NCBI RefSeq assembly: GCF_000389635.1
Contig: NC_021182.1
Span: 1,612,001-1,676,000, forward strand
Direction of reading: 5' to 3'
Origin: Clostridium pasteurianum BC1
GTDB lineage: Bacteria; Bacillota; Clostridia; Clostridiales; Clostridiaceae
Length of the DNA: 64,000 bases
The notes below the pieces were generated by a model. The model did no database searches. It was not told the DNA's origin and worked only from the letters and a program-made list of their open reading frames with translations. How positions within the stretch are numbered: position 1 is the stretch's first letter; every line of letters begins with the position of its first letter. The position numbers and the translations under genes were made by a program. Below, piece by piece: positions 8,433-17,897 of the stretch.

Positions 8433-9008
8433 TTGAGAGCAAAAAAGTGTATTTTCACCATATTGTTTATATCAATTTTATTAGTTATATTTTATTCAAT
8501 TTCAGTTTTTGCATATAATACTTTTAATGAACATACTCGATCTTCCAGAGTAGATCCCATGTACTATTCTATTGATAGTTCTGCTAATAGTTATTCAAGT
8601 GCAATTTTTGATGGCGTAGGTGCATGGAATGATTCTTCCCATTACACAAGACTTCTTTATAATTCTGATGCAGCAGATGTATTCTTTTCAGCAGATGCAT
8701 TTGCAGACGAAAGTGCCCATATAATAGCTAAAACACTTTTTATTTCAGTTGACGCAGATTTTCAACTATATTCTGTAAATCCTAATGTTAGTAACTGGGA
8801 TATTAATTTAATCGAAATAAATACTTTAGTAATGCCAAAATTAACTGCATATAAGCAGCAAGGAACTATGGCTCACGAGCTTGGTCATGCTATGGGACTA
8901 GCGCACAATACTAATCCCCACAGTATTATGTGTCAATTAAAAGATCACCGTGCTGTCAATTATCCTACGACTGATGATATAAATGGAATTATACATTTAT
9001 ATTATTAA
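8433..9008 (+). CDS. Secreted matrixin-like zinc metalloprotease
   Basis: The 191-aa protein begins at TTG 8433 behind a strong AAAGGAGGTG site (an upstream in-frame GTG overlaps that site and is rejected). A signal peptide with a long hydrophobic core (about residues 6-27) precedes the mature part. The extended zinc motif HELGHAMGLAH (about residue 150) followed by NPHSIM is the metzincin signature plus Met-turn as found in matrixins. The protein is short for the family and lacks an obvious propeptide cysteine switch. The adjacent secreted protein at 9039 starts 30 bp later and is probably co-transcribed. Confidence 0.8.
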   Translation: MRAKKCIFTILFISILLVIFYSISVFAYNTFNEHTRSSRVDPMYYSIDSSANSYSSAIFDGVGAWNDSSHYTRLLYNSDAADVFFSADAFADESAHIIAKTLFISVDADFQLYSVNPNVSNWDINLIEINTLVMPKLTAYKQQGTMAHELGHAMGLAHNTNPHSIMCQLKDHRAVNYPTTDDINGIIHLYY

Positions 9009-9038
9009 TTACAGATATACTTAAGGAGGATTTTTTTA

Positions 9039-9722
9039 ATGAAAAAATTATTTTTAGCATTATTTTTAGTAGGAATGTTAACTTCTTCTACAGCATTTAT
9101 ATTACATAATAATATTAATATGTCTTCAAAAAATAAAATTACACAGCCAACAAAGAATGTAAATGACAATATACAAATGATTTATAGCGATGCTGATTTT
9201 GATAAAAATTATAACAGCATAGAAGATCTTTCAAAAGACGCAGATATTATCATACAGGGAGTTGTTTTAAAAGTAAGTTATTTTGATTATAATATTGAAA
9301 CTTATACAAAATCACAAGTAAAAGTAACTAAATCATACAGTAAAAATATTAAAGAAGGAGATATTTTGACTTTTACAGAGATTGGAGGAATAACAACTCA
9401 AAAAAATTTTGTAAAAGCATTAAGTAAAAAATCAGCAAAATTCTCCCAATATGTAGAACATGCTACTGATAAACCTATAAAAAGAGTTCTTTGTGGAGCA
9501 GATGTTATGCAACCCAATCAACAAGTTCTATTATTTGCTACTAAGTCTACTATTTTGCCTGAAAATCCATATGTTCCTCTTGGAGCATTCCAAGGTAAAT
9601 TCTTAATAAATGGAACAAGCATATCTCGAATAAAAAATAATGATGAGAAATCAATAATTCCTTTAAATTTTAATAAAGCCGTAATTGATCAAAAAATTCA
9701 AGCAGCTATTAAAATCAAATAA
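9039..9722 (+). CDS. Secreted hypothetical protein, partner of the matrixin
   Basis: The 227-aa protein has an AAGGAGG site and an N-terminal signal peptide (KKLFLALFLVGMLTSSTAF). The mature part is rich in Lys, Asn and Ser with no cysteine lipobox, and the SIEDLSKDADIIIQGVVLKV segment looks like the opening of a beta-rich domain. No family is recognised with confidence. Its 30-bp distance to the metalloprotease suggests an accessory, inhibitor or substrate role (inference). Confidence 0.6.
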   Translation: MKKLFLALFLVGMLTSSTAFILHNNINMSSKNKITQPTKNVNDNIQMIYSDADFDKNYNSIEDLSKDADIIIQGVVLKVSYFDYNIETYTKSQVKVTKSYSKNIKEGDILTFTEIGGITTQKNFVKALSKKSAKFSQYVEHATDKPIKRVLCGADVMQPNQQVLLFATKSTILPENPYVPLGAFQGKFLINGTSISRIKNNDEKSIIPLNFNKAVIDQKIQAAIKIK

Positions 9723-9836
9723 GAATTATCAATTATAAACTGCTATATTCAAACAAATAATATGGTGAAAAGTTTAAATCCAGAGGATAAAAATGGAAGC
9801 TACAAGATTATATTATTTAGATATTGTACTTTTATA

Positions 9837-9875
9837 TTTAGAATTTATTAATCTATATTTAAGATAATAGAAATA
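9837..9875 (+). repeat. 39-nt exact direct repeat, copy 1
   Basis: Identical to 10537-10575, exactly 700 bp away. The two copies bracket the coat-like gene. The stretch is AT-rich and non-coding. Confidence 0.8.
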
Positions 9876-9877
9876 CT

Positions 9878-9907
9878 AAAGAGCACTCTTGAACAGGGTG
9901 CTCCTTT
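9878..9907. terminator. Bidirectional terminator between convergent genes
   Basis: AAAGAGCAC and GTGCTCCTTT pair around an 11-nt loop, with T-rich sequence on both sides. It lies between the secreted-protein operon and the convergent coat-like gene. Confidence 0.6.
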
Positions 9908-9917
9908 AAATTTATAT

Positions 9918-10371
9918 TTAGTACATCCCAAAAGATCTATAAGGCATATGCATCATCATATGAGGTCTACGTCTTCTTCTGCGTCTTCTACGCCTTCTAC
10001 GGCGTCTGCGACGAGGATCAGGATCTAGGTCATCCGCTGGGTCATCAAAATAATAAGGGTCTGGGTCATCATAGTAATCATCTGGATCATCAGCATAAGC
10101 GTCGTCATAACCATCATCGTAGCCGTCGTCGTTAACCATCATCATACATCATCATTGGATAATAAGCTGTATGCGGTGCCATAGAAGGCATATTAGGATA
10201 TTTTTTATTAACATGATGGTATGGCTTAGGATTCATAGAAGGCCCAAGATTCATAGAAGGATTAGGATTCATAGAAGGTCCAGGATTCATAGAAGGACTA
10301 ACGCGATCTTCGCCAATCTCCTGATTATTATTGTTAATGTCTGAATCTCTATTGTAAGTATTATAGTACAT
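9918..10371 (-). pseudogene. Frameshifted Asp-rich / poly-Arg spore-coat-like protein
   Basis: Two overlapping minus-strand frames (10371-10132 and 10145-9918) make one coherent low-complexity protein of about 155 aa if one base is restored at the junction: the upstream frame ends ...MMMYDDG and the next continues ...NDDGYDDGYDDAY. The order is an Asn-rich N-terminus, four SMNPxP repeats, a His/Met/Tyr linker, an Asp/Tyr/Pro-rich acidic tract, 16 consecutive Arg, then a Met/His-rich tail. The start is the ATG at 10371 behind GGAGG. The 16 Arg are encoded by mixed CGN/AGR codons, so the tract is maintained at protein level. The composition resembles spore-coat or other structural proteins (inference). 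It could be a true pseudogene, a slippage-expressed gene or a sequencing error. Confidence 0.6.
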
Positions 10372-10505
10372 AATTACCTCCATAAAATTTACTACATAAA
10401 TAGGTTATGTGAAATTATAAAATACGTTACAAGAATAGAATAAAAGTAAATTTTAAATAATATCATAAATATATAGGATATCCCTTGTATGTAAATACAG
10501 AGAGG

Positions 10506-10532
10506 GCACTGGCAGAAATGCTGATGTTTTTT
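10506..10532 (+). terminator. GNRA-loop hairpin terminator (cassette D1)
   Basis: CACTGGCA-GAAA-TGCTGATG (one mismatch, G-U pairs) followed by TTTTTT. It belongs to the same hairpin family as 10665, 12538, 22311, 22455 and 22745. A TCCC motif lies just upstream at 10481-10484. Confidence 0.55.
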
Positions 10533-10536
10533 CATG

Positions 10537-10575
10537 TTTAGAATTTATTAATCTATATTTAAGATAATAGAAATA
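10537..10575 (+). repeat. 39-nt exact direct repeat, copy 2
   Basis: Identical to 9837-9875; see that entry. Confidence 0.8.
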
Positions 10576-10591
10576 TTATTGATATAAAACT

Positions 10592-10692
10592 GTAACATTG
10601 AATAGGTATTATAAAATCATACTAAAAAAACACATTTATATGAAAACCTCACGATCTAAAACAGAACACCATCAGAAATGTTGGTGTTTTGT
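10592..10692 (+). ncRNA. Candidate small RNA cassette D2
   Basis: GTAACA (10592-10597), 12 bases, then TATAAA (10610-10615) matches the upstream block of the cassettes at 22394, 22672 and 27752. About 50 nt later a hairpin AACACCATCA-GAAA-TGTTGGTGTT (10665-10688) with a short T-rich tail ends the unit. No ORF is inside. Function unknown. Confidence 0.35.
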
Positions 10693-10747
10693 TGTGTTTA
10701 AAATAAAAAAGGCACTTACAGACATACGGTGAAAGGTGGGGTGATTG

Positions 10748-10828
10748 ATGTCGAGACAACGAAGCCAAAATAGGGATAAGGCATTTGGAATATATCTAGA
10801 AGCTCCAGTATGTCGCTATAAGTACTGA
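10748..10828 (+). pseudogene. N-terminal scrap of phage terminase small subunit
   Basis: An AAAGGTGGGG ribosome binding site precedes ATG 10748. The first 18 codons (MSRQRSQNRDKAFGIYLE) closely resemble the start of Firmicutes phage terminase small subunits (R-SPNRDKAFEIYK pattern). The frame then loses similarity and stops at codon 27. No other packaging gene is nearby, so this is a prophage relic. Confidence 0.6.
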
Positions 10829-11027
10829 CGGCTTCACTCACAAATTCATATTAATATGCATTTTATATAATATGTTAAAATTTAAGGAATATAATGCTCT
10901 AAATGATTTGAGTTCTACTAGAGATCTTCGCTGCTAGTCTTTGAATTATTTTAGAATATTATCATTTTAGCAGAAAGTATAATTATTAAAGGGATAAGTA
11001 AATAAAAATCTAATTATTTTGGGGTGA

Positions 11028-12381
<1,354 letters not shown>

Positions 12382-12498
12382 AATAAAACATTACTTTATG
12401 CCGGCGCATGGAAAAAATTTGAGCCAGTATGGAATTTTATAATTAAAAATGAGCTTTTATCTAAAGCTAGGAGTACTCTGGAAAGAACTTTAAAATAA
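12382..12498 (+). pseudogene. C-terminal fragment of an unidentified protein
   Basis: Directly after the gdhA stop the same strand reads about 38 codons ending AGAWKKFEPVWNFIIKNEL...RSTLERTLK then TAA, which looks like the helical end of a larger enzyme. There is no start codon or ribosome binding site. A radical-SAM protein C-terminus is one possibility, but this is a guess. Confidence 0.25.
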
Positions 12499-12537
12499 AG
12501 TTTTCTATTATATTTAAATATATAATATATGGAAAGG

Positions 12538-12561
12538 CACTGGTAGAGATACTGGTGATTT
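12538..12561 (+). terminator. GNRA-loop hairpin (cassette E)
   Basis: CACTGGTA-GAGA-TACTGGTG, a perfect 8-bp stem with a GNRA tetraloop, followed by ATTTCG. Same family as 22311. It follows the gdhA remnant. Confidence 0.5.
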
Positions 12562-12671
12562 CGTTGTGTTTAAAAATGAAGCACACATTTCCTAATAATA
12601 AATAACAAAGATAATTTTTAAAGTTTATCAATGTGTGTTGACAAAGTAAAATTATAAAGGTGGATAATTAA

Positions 12672-13256
12672 ATGAATAAAGACTCGATTGATTCAAAATC
12701 TAAAATATTAAAAGCTGCAAAAAAACTTTTTTCACAAAATGGTTTTGATGGAACATCAACTAGAGAGATTGTAAAAGAAGCAGGAGTGAATATTTCACTT
12801 ATATCTTACTATTTTGGAAGCAAGGAAAATGTATTCTTTTCGTTATTCGATAACTTTAATGTTGAAACAAATACTATTGATGATAAAGGTAATAATATTA
12901 ATACAATCAGTAAATTTTCATCAATTATAACCCAAATTATTAAATTACGTTTTGAAGATCCTGAATTAGTAACTATACTTCAACAAGAAATTATTATGAA
13001 TAGTAAAAGAACTGAGAAATTTAGACAAGTATTATTACCTACATGGATTAGAGTAAAAACATTATTAAGTAATGGAAGAAAAGAGGGACTATTTCAATTT
13101 AAAGACATAGATAATGCCATATCTTTTGTGATGGCAGTAGCAATTTTTCCACGTCAAAATCCATTATTTATAGAGTTTGTTAAAAAAAAAGAAAATAAAA
13201 ATGAAATCATAGAGGAAATACTATTATTTATTTTAAAAGGGTTAGGATTTAAGTAA
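12672..13256 (+). CDS. TetR-family transcriptional regulator
   Basis: The 194-aa protein has the N-terminal TetR helix-turn-helix (residues about 10-55: ILKAAKKLFSQNGFDGTS then IVKEAGVNISLISYYFGSKE). A helical, variable C-terminal ligand domain follows and contains a KKKENKNE-type polar stretch near its end. The ribosome binding site is AAAGGTGG. The next gene, an alpha/beta hydrolase 72 bp downstream on the same strand, is the likely co-transcribed target. Confidence 0.9.
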   Translation: MNKDSIDSKSKILKAAKKLFSQNGFDGTSTREIVKEAGVNISLISYYFGSKENVFFSLFDNFNVETNTIDDKGNNINTISKFSSIITQIIKLRFEDPELVTILQQEIIMNSKRTEKFRQVLLPTWIRVKTLLSNGRKEGLFQFKDIDNAISFVMAVAIFPRQNPLFIEFVKKKENKNEIIEEILLFILKGLGFK

Positions 13257-13328
13257 AGATATAAATTATACTCTGACAATTCAATGTAAAACAAGATAGC
13301 ATCAATTCTTTTGTTGGGAGGGAAAATT

Positions 13329-14456
13329 ATGAAATTACATTTTAAAGATCAAGCATTTTCATTTGAATTACTTAGAGCAGCATCTTATGCAGGATATCAA
13401 GGAGCAGAAATAGGTGAATGTTTAGCAACTGCTGCTAATATTAAAGAAGGAGACTTTAATAGTTGGTTTGAGGAATGGGAAAAAACCGCTAAGCGTGTAG
13501 AGAAAATTGGTGAAAATTGTTTATCTAAAAGACATGTAGTAAGTGGTAGAGAAGCATTGCTTAGAGCTTCAAACTATTATAGAACCGCTGAGTTCTTCTT
13601 GAAGGCAACTGATTCAAGACGTGATGAAAATTATAAAAAAAGTGTTGAAACGTTCAAAAAGGCTATGGCAGAGATGGATTTTTATTATGAAATTGTAAAA
13701 ATTCCCTATGAAAATTCTTATATGGCAGGTTATTTTTATCGGGCATTAGATTATGATAAAAATAAACAACCATGTCCTACATTAATTTTTATAGGCGGAT
13801 TTGATTCCACAGCTGAAGAATTATATTTCTGTGGTGCGGCAGCGGCAATTAAAAGAGGATACAATTGTCTTGTTTTTGATGGACCAGGACAGGGAGAGAC
13901 ATTAAGAATTCAAAAAATACCAACTCGTTTTGATTATGAAGTGCCTGTTAGAGCGGCTATCGATTATTTGGAAAGTAGAAGAGATGTTGATATGGATAAA
14001 ATATCACTCATGGGAATGAGCATGGGTGGGTATTATGCACCTAGAGCTGCTGCTTTTGATAAGCGCATAAAAGCATGTATTGCATATGATGTATTCTATG
14101 ACCTATGGAATTCAACAATAAATCAAAATCCAAAATTGAAAAAATTAGAAGGACGTTCTCCAATGATGATAGAAACAATGATGAGATTCGCTGAAAAAAG
14201 AAGTTCTAATCTTCGTTGGGCTATTCAAAATTCGCTTTGGGTATTTGGGATAGAACACAGAAATGAAATCCCAGAAACATTAAAAAAATATACACTTAAA
14301 GGAATTGCAAATAAAATAGATTGTCCATTATTAATATTAGTTGGTGAAGCAGATCACTTTGTTTCACCCGAACAAGTTGATGAATTTGCTAATGAATTGA
14401 AGTGTTCTAAGACAATACGTGTGTTTACACGTGAAGAAGGTGCAGAAGAACACTGA
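13329..14456 (+). CDS. Alpha/beta hydrolase (FrsA/esterase-like), ending at its catalytic His
   Basis: The start is ATG 13329 behind GGGAGGG. The fold is an alpha/beta hydrolase with a helical N-terminal cap. The nucleophile elbow GMSMGG places Ser at residue 231, the acid is Asp 342 in GEADHF, and the base is His 375 in EEGAEEH. TGA (14454-14456) follows that His directly. The frame then continues for 22 codons (QEGNHALFHQVMFDWLDDTL...) to TAA at 14523-14525. Related hydrolases have Cys after this His and keep such a C-terminal helix, so TGC to TGA is the likely change. It may be a truncated but still catalytic enzyme or a fresh pseudogene. The substrate is unknown. Confidence 0.75.
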   Translation: MKLHFKDQAFSFELLRAASYAGYQGAEIGECLATAANIKEGDFNSWFEEWEKTAKRVEKIGENCLSKRHVVSGREALLRASNYYRTAEFFLKATDSRRDENYKKSVETFKKAMAEMDFYYEIVKIPYENSYMAGYFYRALDYDKNKQPCPTLIFIGGFDSTAEELYFCGAAAAIKRGYNCLVFDGPGQGETLRIQKIPTRFDYEVPVRAAIDYLESRRDVDMDKISLMGMSMGGYYAPRAAAFDKRIKACIAYDVFYDLWNSTINQNPKLKKLEGRSPMMIETMMRFAEKRSSNLRWAIQNSLWVFGIEHRNEIPETLKKYTLKGIANKIDCPLLILVGEADHFVSPEQVDEFANELKCSKTIRVFTREEGAEEH

Positions 14457-14532
14457 CAGGAAGGAAATCATGCTCTATTTCATCAAGTCATGTTTGATTG
14501 GTTAGATGATACATTAAAAATATAATATTTAG

Positions 14533-14571
14533 ATACCTATTATGAAATGCTAAGAATTTCATAATAGGTAT
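14533..14571. terminator. Long perfect hairpin, likely terminator
   Basis: ATACCTATTATGAAAT and its reverse complement form a 16-bp perfect stem around GCTAAGA. It sits after the hydrolase remnant and before a convergent gene. Confidence 0.6.
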
Positions 14572-14632
14572 TATAGGGGAGGATAATATATGGAAAGTAT
14601 TCATAGTAAGTTGATTAAAGTTTCGTTACTAA

Positions 14633-15358
14633 CTATTGAATAAGCTCAGGAGTATCATCTGTAATAGTTTTAAACTCATATCCTTTTTCTTTATAATACT
14701 TAATTATTTTTGGCAACGCTTTACAGGTGTTTTTATGCATATAGTCACAATGCATAAGTAATATAATTTCACATAAGTTTTTACTCTCTTTTACAGCTCG
14801 CATATATTGTTTATAAGGTGAAAGCTTTGGATTTATTCCATCTGATGTTTCAACGTTCCAATCATATATTTTAAAGTTATAGCTGTGCAATTTATCTAAA
14901 TAGTCAGGATTAAGATATTTTCTACTACCGCAAGGAAATCTGATTATATTTGGCGAAATTCCCGTTACTCGATTTATTTCATTTCTACAATCTAACATTT
15001 CTTTAATAAAATTATTTTGATTGCCATAAATATATTTAAGTTTATGCGTATAGGTGTGTAATCCTATACTATGACCCTCTGCATGAATTCTTCTCACTGT
15101 ATTTTCTAATCCATTAATTTGATTACCAATTAGGAAAAAAGTAGCATGTACATTGTTTTCCTTTAATATATCCAATACTTTATCAGTTACAACATTGCTT
15201 GGTCCATCATCAAAAGTTAGATAAATGACTTTTTTGTTTTCAATAATATTTTGTGCAGGGGTTGATTTAGGGTTATAAAAACTCAAAAATCCTTTAAATA
15301 GCATTAATGTAATTAAAAATATAGTTGTACCGTATAAAATAATCTTTTTAGCTTTCAA
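14633..15358 (-). CDS. Membrane-anchored polysaccharide deacetylase (NodB fold)
   Basis: The start is TTG 15358, seven bases after GGAGGG. A hydrophobic segment (residues about 5-25) anchors or exports the protein. The NodB domain shows motif 1 TFDDGPS, motif 2 HTYTH (zinc His pair) and a motif 3 variant RFPCGSRKY. Family members remove acetyl groups from peptidoglycan or chitin-like glycans. Cys replaces the usual Gly in motif 3 (RFPGGS in most). It is the first of three minus-strand genes for exported, wall-directed proteins. Confidence 0.85.
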   Translation of the reverse strand: MKAKKIILYGTTIFLITLMLFKGFLSFYNPKSTPAQNIIENKKVIYLTFDDGPSNVVTDKVLDILKENNVHATFFLIGNQINGLENTVRRIHAEGHSIGLHTYTHKLKYIYGNQNNFIKEMLDCRNEINRVTGISPNIIRFPCGSRKYLNPDYLDKLHSYNFKIYDWNVETSDGINPKLSPYKQYMRAVKESKNLCEIILLMHCDYMHKNTCKALPKIIKYYKEKGYEFKTITDDTPELIQ

Positions 15359-15541
15359 TTTGTTGCCCTCCAATTATTTATGTCGTAATTACTTCTTTAT
15401 TATTTCAATTTTAGAGATATTTTATTACTGCTTTTATTCCTTTTTTTAATTAAATTCTTCAGAGGCCACTATGAGCTTACAGCAGGATATATTGAATACT
15501 AAGGATCTGTTGATTAAGCTAATTTATTTTAGTATTTATAT

Positions 15542-16342
15542 TTATTCCATTTGACTTTTTAATCTTCCTTCAAGTACATCTATTCCGTCAATAGATACTA
15601 CTCCTATTCTATGTAAAGTACATATTCCATCATTTTTTCTTGCAATTTTACCTCCTGTTGTAAATCCCATGATATACCCCGCATTTTTCATCGCTGTTAT
15701 TGTATCTTCATTATATTTACCACAAGGATAAGCAATATAATTCACTTTTTTATTTAATATTCTCTCCAAGGTTTCTTTTGATTCTTTCAAAGTTTTTAAT
15801 TGTTTTTCATAAGAAATTTTACTTAATTCTTCATGATTAACAGTATGACTTTCTATATCTATTCCGTTATTTTGCAATTCCTTAAGTTGATTTGAAGTTA
15901 TATATGCATTATTCCTGTCTATGGTATTTGTAGTAACAAATATTGTAGCCTTAAGATTAAATTCTTTAAGTACGGGATATGCATATTCATAATTATCTAA
16001 GTATCCATCATCAAAGGTTATAGCCACAGATTTCTTAGGTATAGGTTTATTTTCTACAAAAAAATTATATAGATCTTGAAGAGTAACAGTGGTATACCCA
16101 TTGTCCTTTATGTATTTCATTTGATCTTTAAATTGTTGTTGTGGAATTCTTAATCTATTATTTTTTTCAAAACCTATAGAATGATACATAAGTATACATA
16201 CGCCTTCATTATTATATTTTAGGGGCATACTTTTTATTTTCTCATTAATATATACTTCATGACCCAATATTGTATTATATGAATATGAGTTTATAATCAA
16301 TATACTTAAGGATAAAATTAAAATTTTTTTTAAAATCTTCAT
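15542..16342 (-). CDS. Secreted polysaccharide deacetylase family protein
   Basis: The 266-aa protein has a signal peptide (LKKILILSLSILIINSYS) and the second type of NodB domain, as in IcaB/PgaB-like enzymes: ILMYHSIG, AITFDDGYLDNY, ESHTVNHEELS and YPCGKYNEDT. These carry the catalytic Asp and zinc-binding His residues. It likely deacetylates poly-N-acetylglucosamine or wall glycan outside the cell. The ribosome binding site is GAGGAG. It lies between another deacetylase and an amidase-domain protein in the same direction. Confidence 0.85.
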   Translation of the reverse strand: MKILKKILILSLSILIINSYSYNTILGHEVYINEKIKSMPLKYNNEGVCILMYHSIGFEKNNRLRIPQQQFKDQMKYIKDNGYTTVTLQDLYNFFVENKPIPKKSVAITFDDGYLDNYEYAYPVLKEFNLKATIFVTTNTIDRNNAYITSNQLKELQNNGIDIESHTVNHEELSKISYEKQLKTLKESKETLERILNKKVNYIAYPCGKYNEDTITAMKNAGYIMGFTTGGKIARKNDGICTLHRIGVVSIDGIDVLEGRLKSQME

Positions 16343-16452
16343 TATTTCTGCTTCTCCTCAATATTTTAAAATATATAGTTATGATCTGATTTGAATTGTA
16401 AATTCAATGTAATTAATTTGATAAGGTAAGATAATATAAAAGACATTAAAAA

Positions 16453-17628
16453 TTAATAATCATTTATGTGTATAAGAAAAAATCTTATGTTCTTATTTCT
16501 CCATCCTAAGTCCCATGGAACATGATATCTATCAGTGGTATGAGAATTAACTAAAGGATATCTATGACTATCAAATCCTGTTATTACTGCAAAATGATCT
16601 ATGTTTCCTCTTCCCTTTTCATAAGCTATCAAATCTCCAATTTGTAATCTATTAGCTATATCATCTGTCATGTTGAATTGAGAATTTGTTAATTCATTAA
16701 AAGATCCAATTTTTATAATAGTTCCTCTACCGCTTTGTAGTAAATAATTTTTCAAACCATCTGCATTTGACCAGGATCTAGTACCGGAATGCCATATATT
16801 ATTAATAGGCATTGATCCACCTTCTTTATCTCCTAGGACTTGAGAAATAAAGTTAGTACAATCTCCTCCTAAGCCATTATAATCATTGTACTTTTTATTA
16901 TATTTAAAATTGTTACTGCTTCCCCAAGCTGCACCACAATATTTATCAGCATAAGCTGCTGCTTTTTCTCTATGATAAAAGCTTTTATTATGTTTAGCTA
17001 TGTCTATAAAATTTTCTATTGAATATAAAGTATTTTTTGATGAATTAAATTTACAATTTAAATTAGATGAATAAAATTGCAATGAATCTTCAAAGCAATC
17101 AGTATACCAATCACTAAGTATAATCCATCTTTCATTTTTTTTGATTAATTTTGCTGTATGACGTACGCCTATTCCAAATGAATTTGGAATAGTAGATTGA
17201 TCATTTTTATATGAATAGTCAAATTTATAACTTTCTTCAAGAATAAGTTTTAATACATTATCAGAAGGTATAATTTTTTTCAGTTTCACCGTAGATTTAA
17301 TATCTTTGAATTCTATATTTCTTTGAGACGACCAGTCTTTTAAATATTTAACTCTTTTTATTTCATGTTCCAGTGCATATTTACCACTTGTCTTAGAAAT
17401 ATCATAATAATTATTTAATGCTGAATAATCACCGGTTTTAAGAGCAGAGCAGCGCAAATTATATATTTTTTCAATTTCTAAACCCACTTCATCGTTATTT
17501 ATCATATGTTGAGTAGATTCATATGCTGAACTTTTACACACAGGAAACATTATAAAAATTAGTGCTATAGCTGTATATTTTAATAAGGATATAACTTTAA
17601 TTTTTTTTATTAAATATTTTAATTTCAA
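16453..17628 (-). CDS. Secreted protein with C-terminal amidase-type domain
   Basis: I chose TTG 17628, nine bases after GGGGAGG; the in-frame ATG at 17637 touches the ribosome binding site. Residues about 10-35 form a signal peptide. The middle region is a stalk-like domain. The C-terminal ~160 residues match the amidase_6-type domain: AAAYADKYCG, GGDCTNFISQVL with the candidate catalytic Cys, GDLIAYEKGRGNIDHFAVITG with His, and NSHTTDRYHVPW. Such domains are cysteine hydrolases of the NlpC/P60-like group, often found in sporulating Firmicutes. The substrate is probably peptidoglycan (inference). Confidence 0.8.
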   Translation of the reverse strand: MKLKYLIKKIKVISLLKYTAIALIFIMFPVCKSSAYESTQHMINNDEVGLEIEKIYNLRCSALKTGDYSALNNYYDISKTSGKYALEHEIKRVKYLKDWSSQRNIEFKDIKSTVKLKKIIPSDNVLKLILEESYKFDYSYKNDQSTIPNSFGIGVRHTAKLIKKNERWIILSDWYTDCFEDSLQFYSSNLNCKFNSSKNTLYSIENFIDIAKHNKSFYHREKAAAYADKYCGAAWGSSNNFKYNKKYNDYNGLGGDCTNFISQVLGDKEGGSMPINNIWHSGTRSWSNADGLKNYLLQSGRGTIIKIGSFNELTNSQFNMTDDIANRLQIGDLIAYEKGRGNIDHFAVITGFDSHRYPLVNSHTTDRYHVPWDLGWRNKNIRFFLIHINDY

Positions 17629-17897
17629 AAATAGCATCCTCCCCAAATATAATTTGCCAATTTATCTATTAGTATTTGATAAAAACTTTTTATAGATATA
17701 TGATTAGAAATTTGTGGCGAAATCATGTGATGAATATATTGGCAGTTATTATATTGTAAGCAATTTAAATAAAGTTGATAGATAAAGTTTAATCTAATTT
17801 TAATGTAAAAAATATAAAATTTGATAAGTAAGGTGATATAATGTGGTGTTTACAAACCATGTTATATAATGACTAAATAAAATTGGAGGGAAAGAAT

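Noticed and set aside
12638-12660. TTGACA-type promoter before the TetR gene
   Set aside because: TTGACA and the nearest TATAAA are only 9 bp apart, too close for a standard promoter.
14454-14500. Selenocysteine at the UGA of the hydrolase
   Set aside because: No convincing SECIS hairpin follows and the family is not known to use selenocysteine; a nonsense change is simpler.
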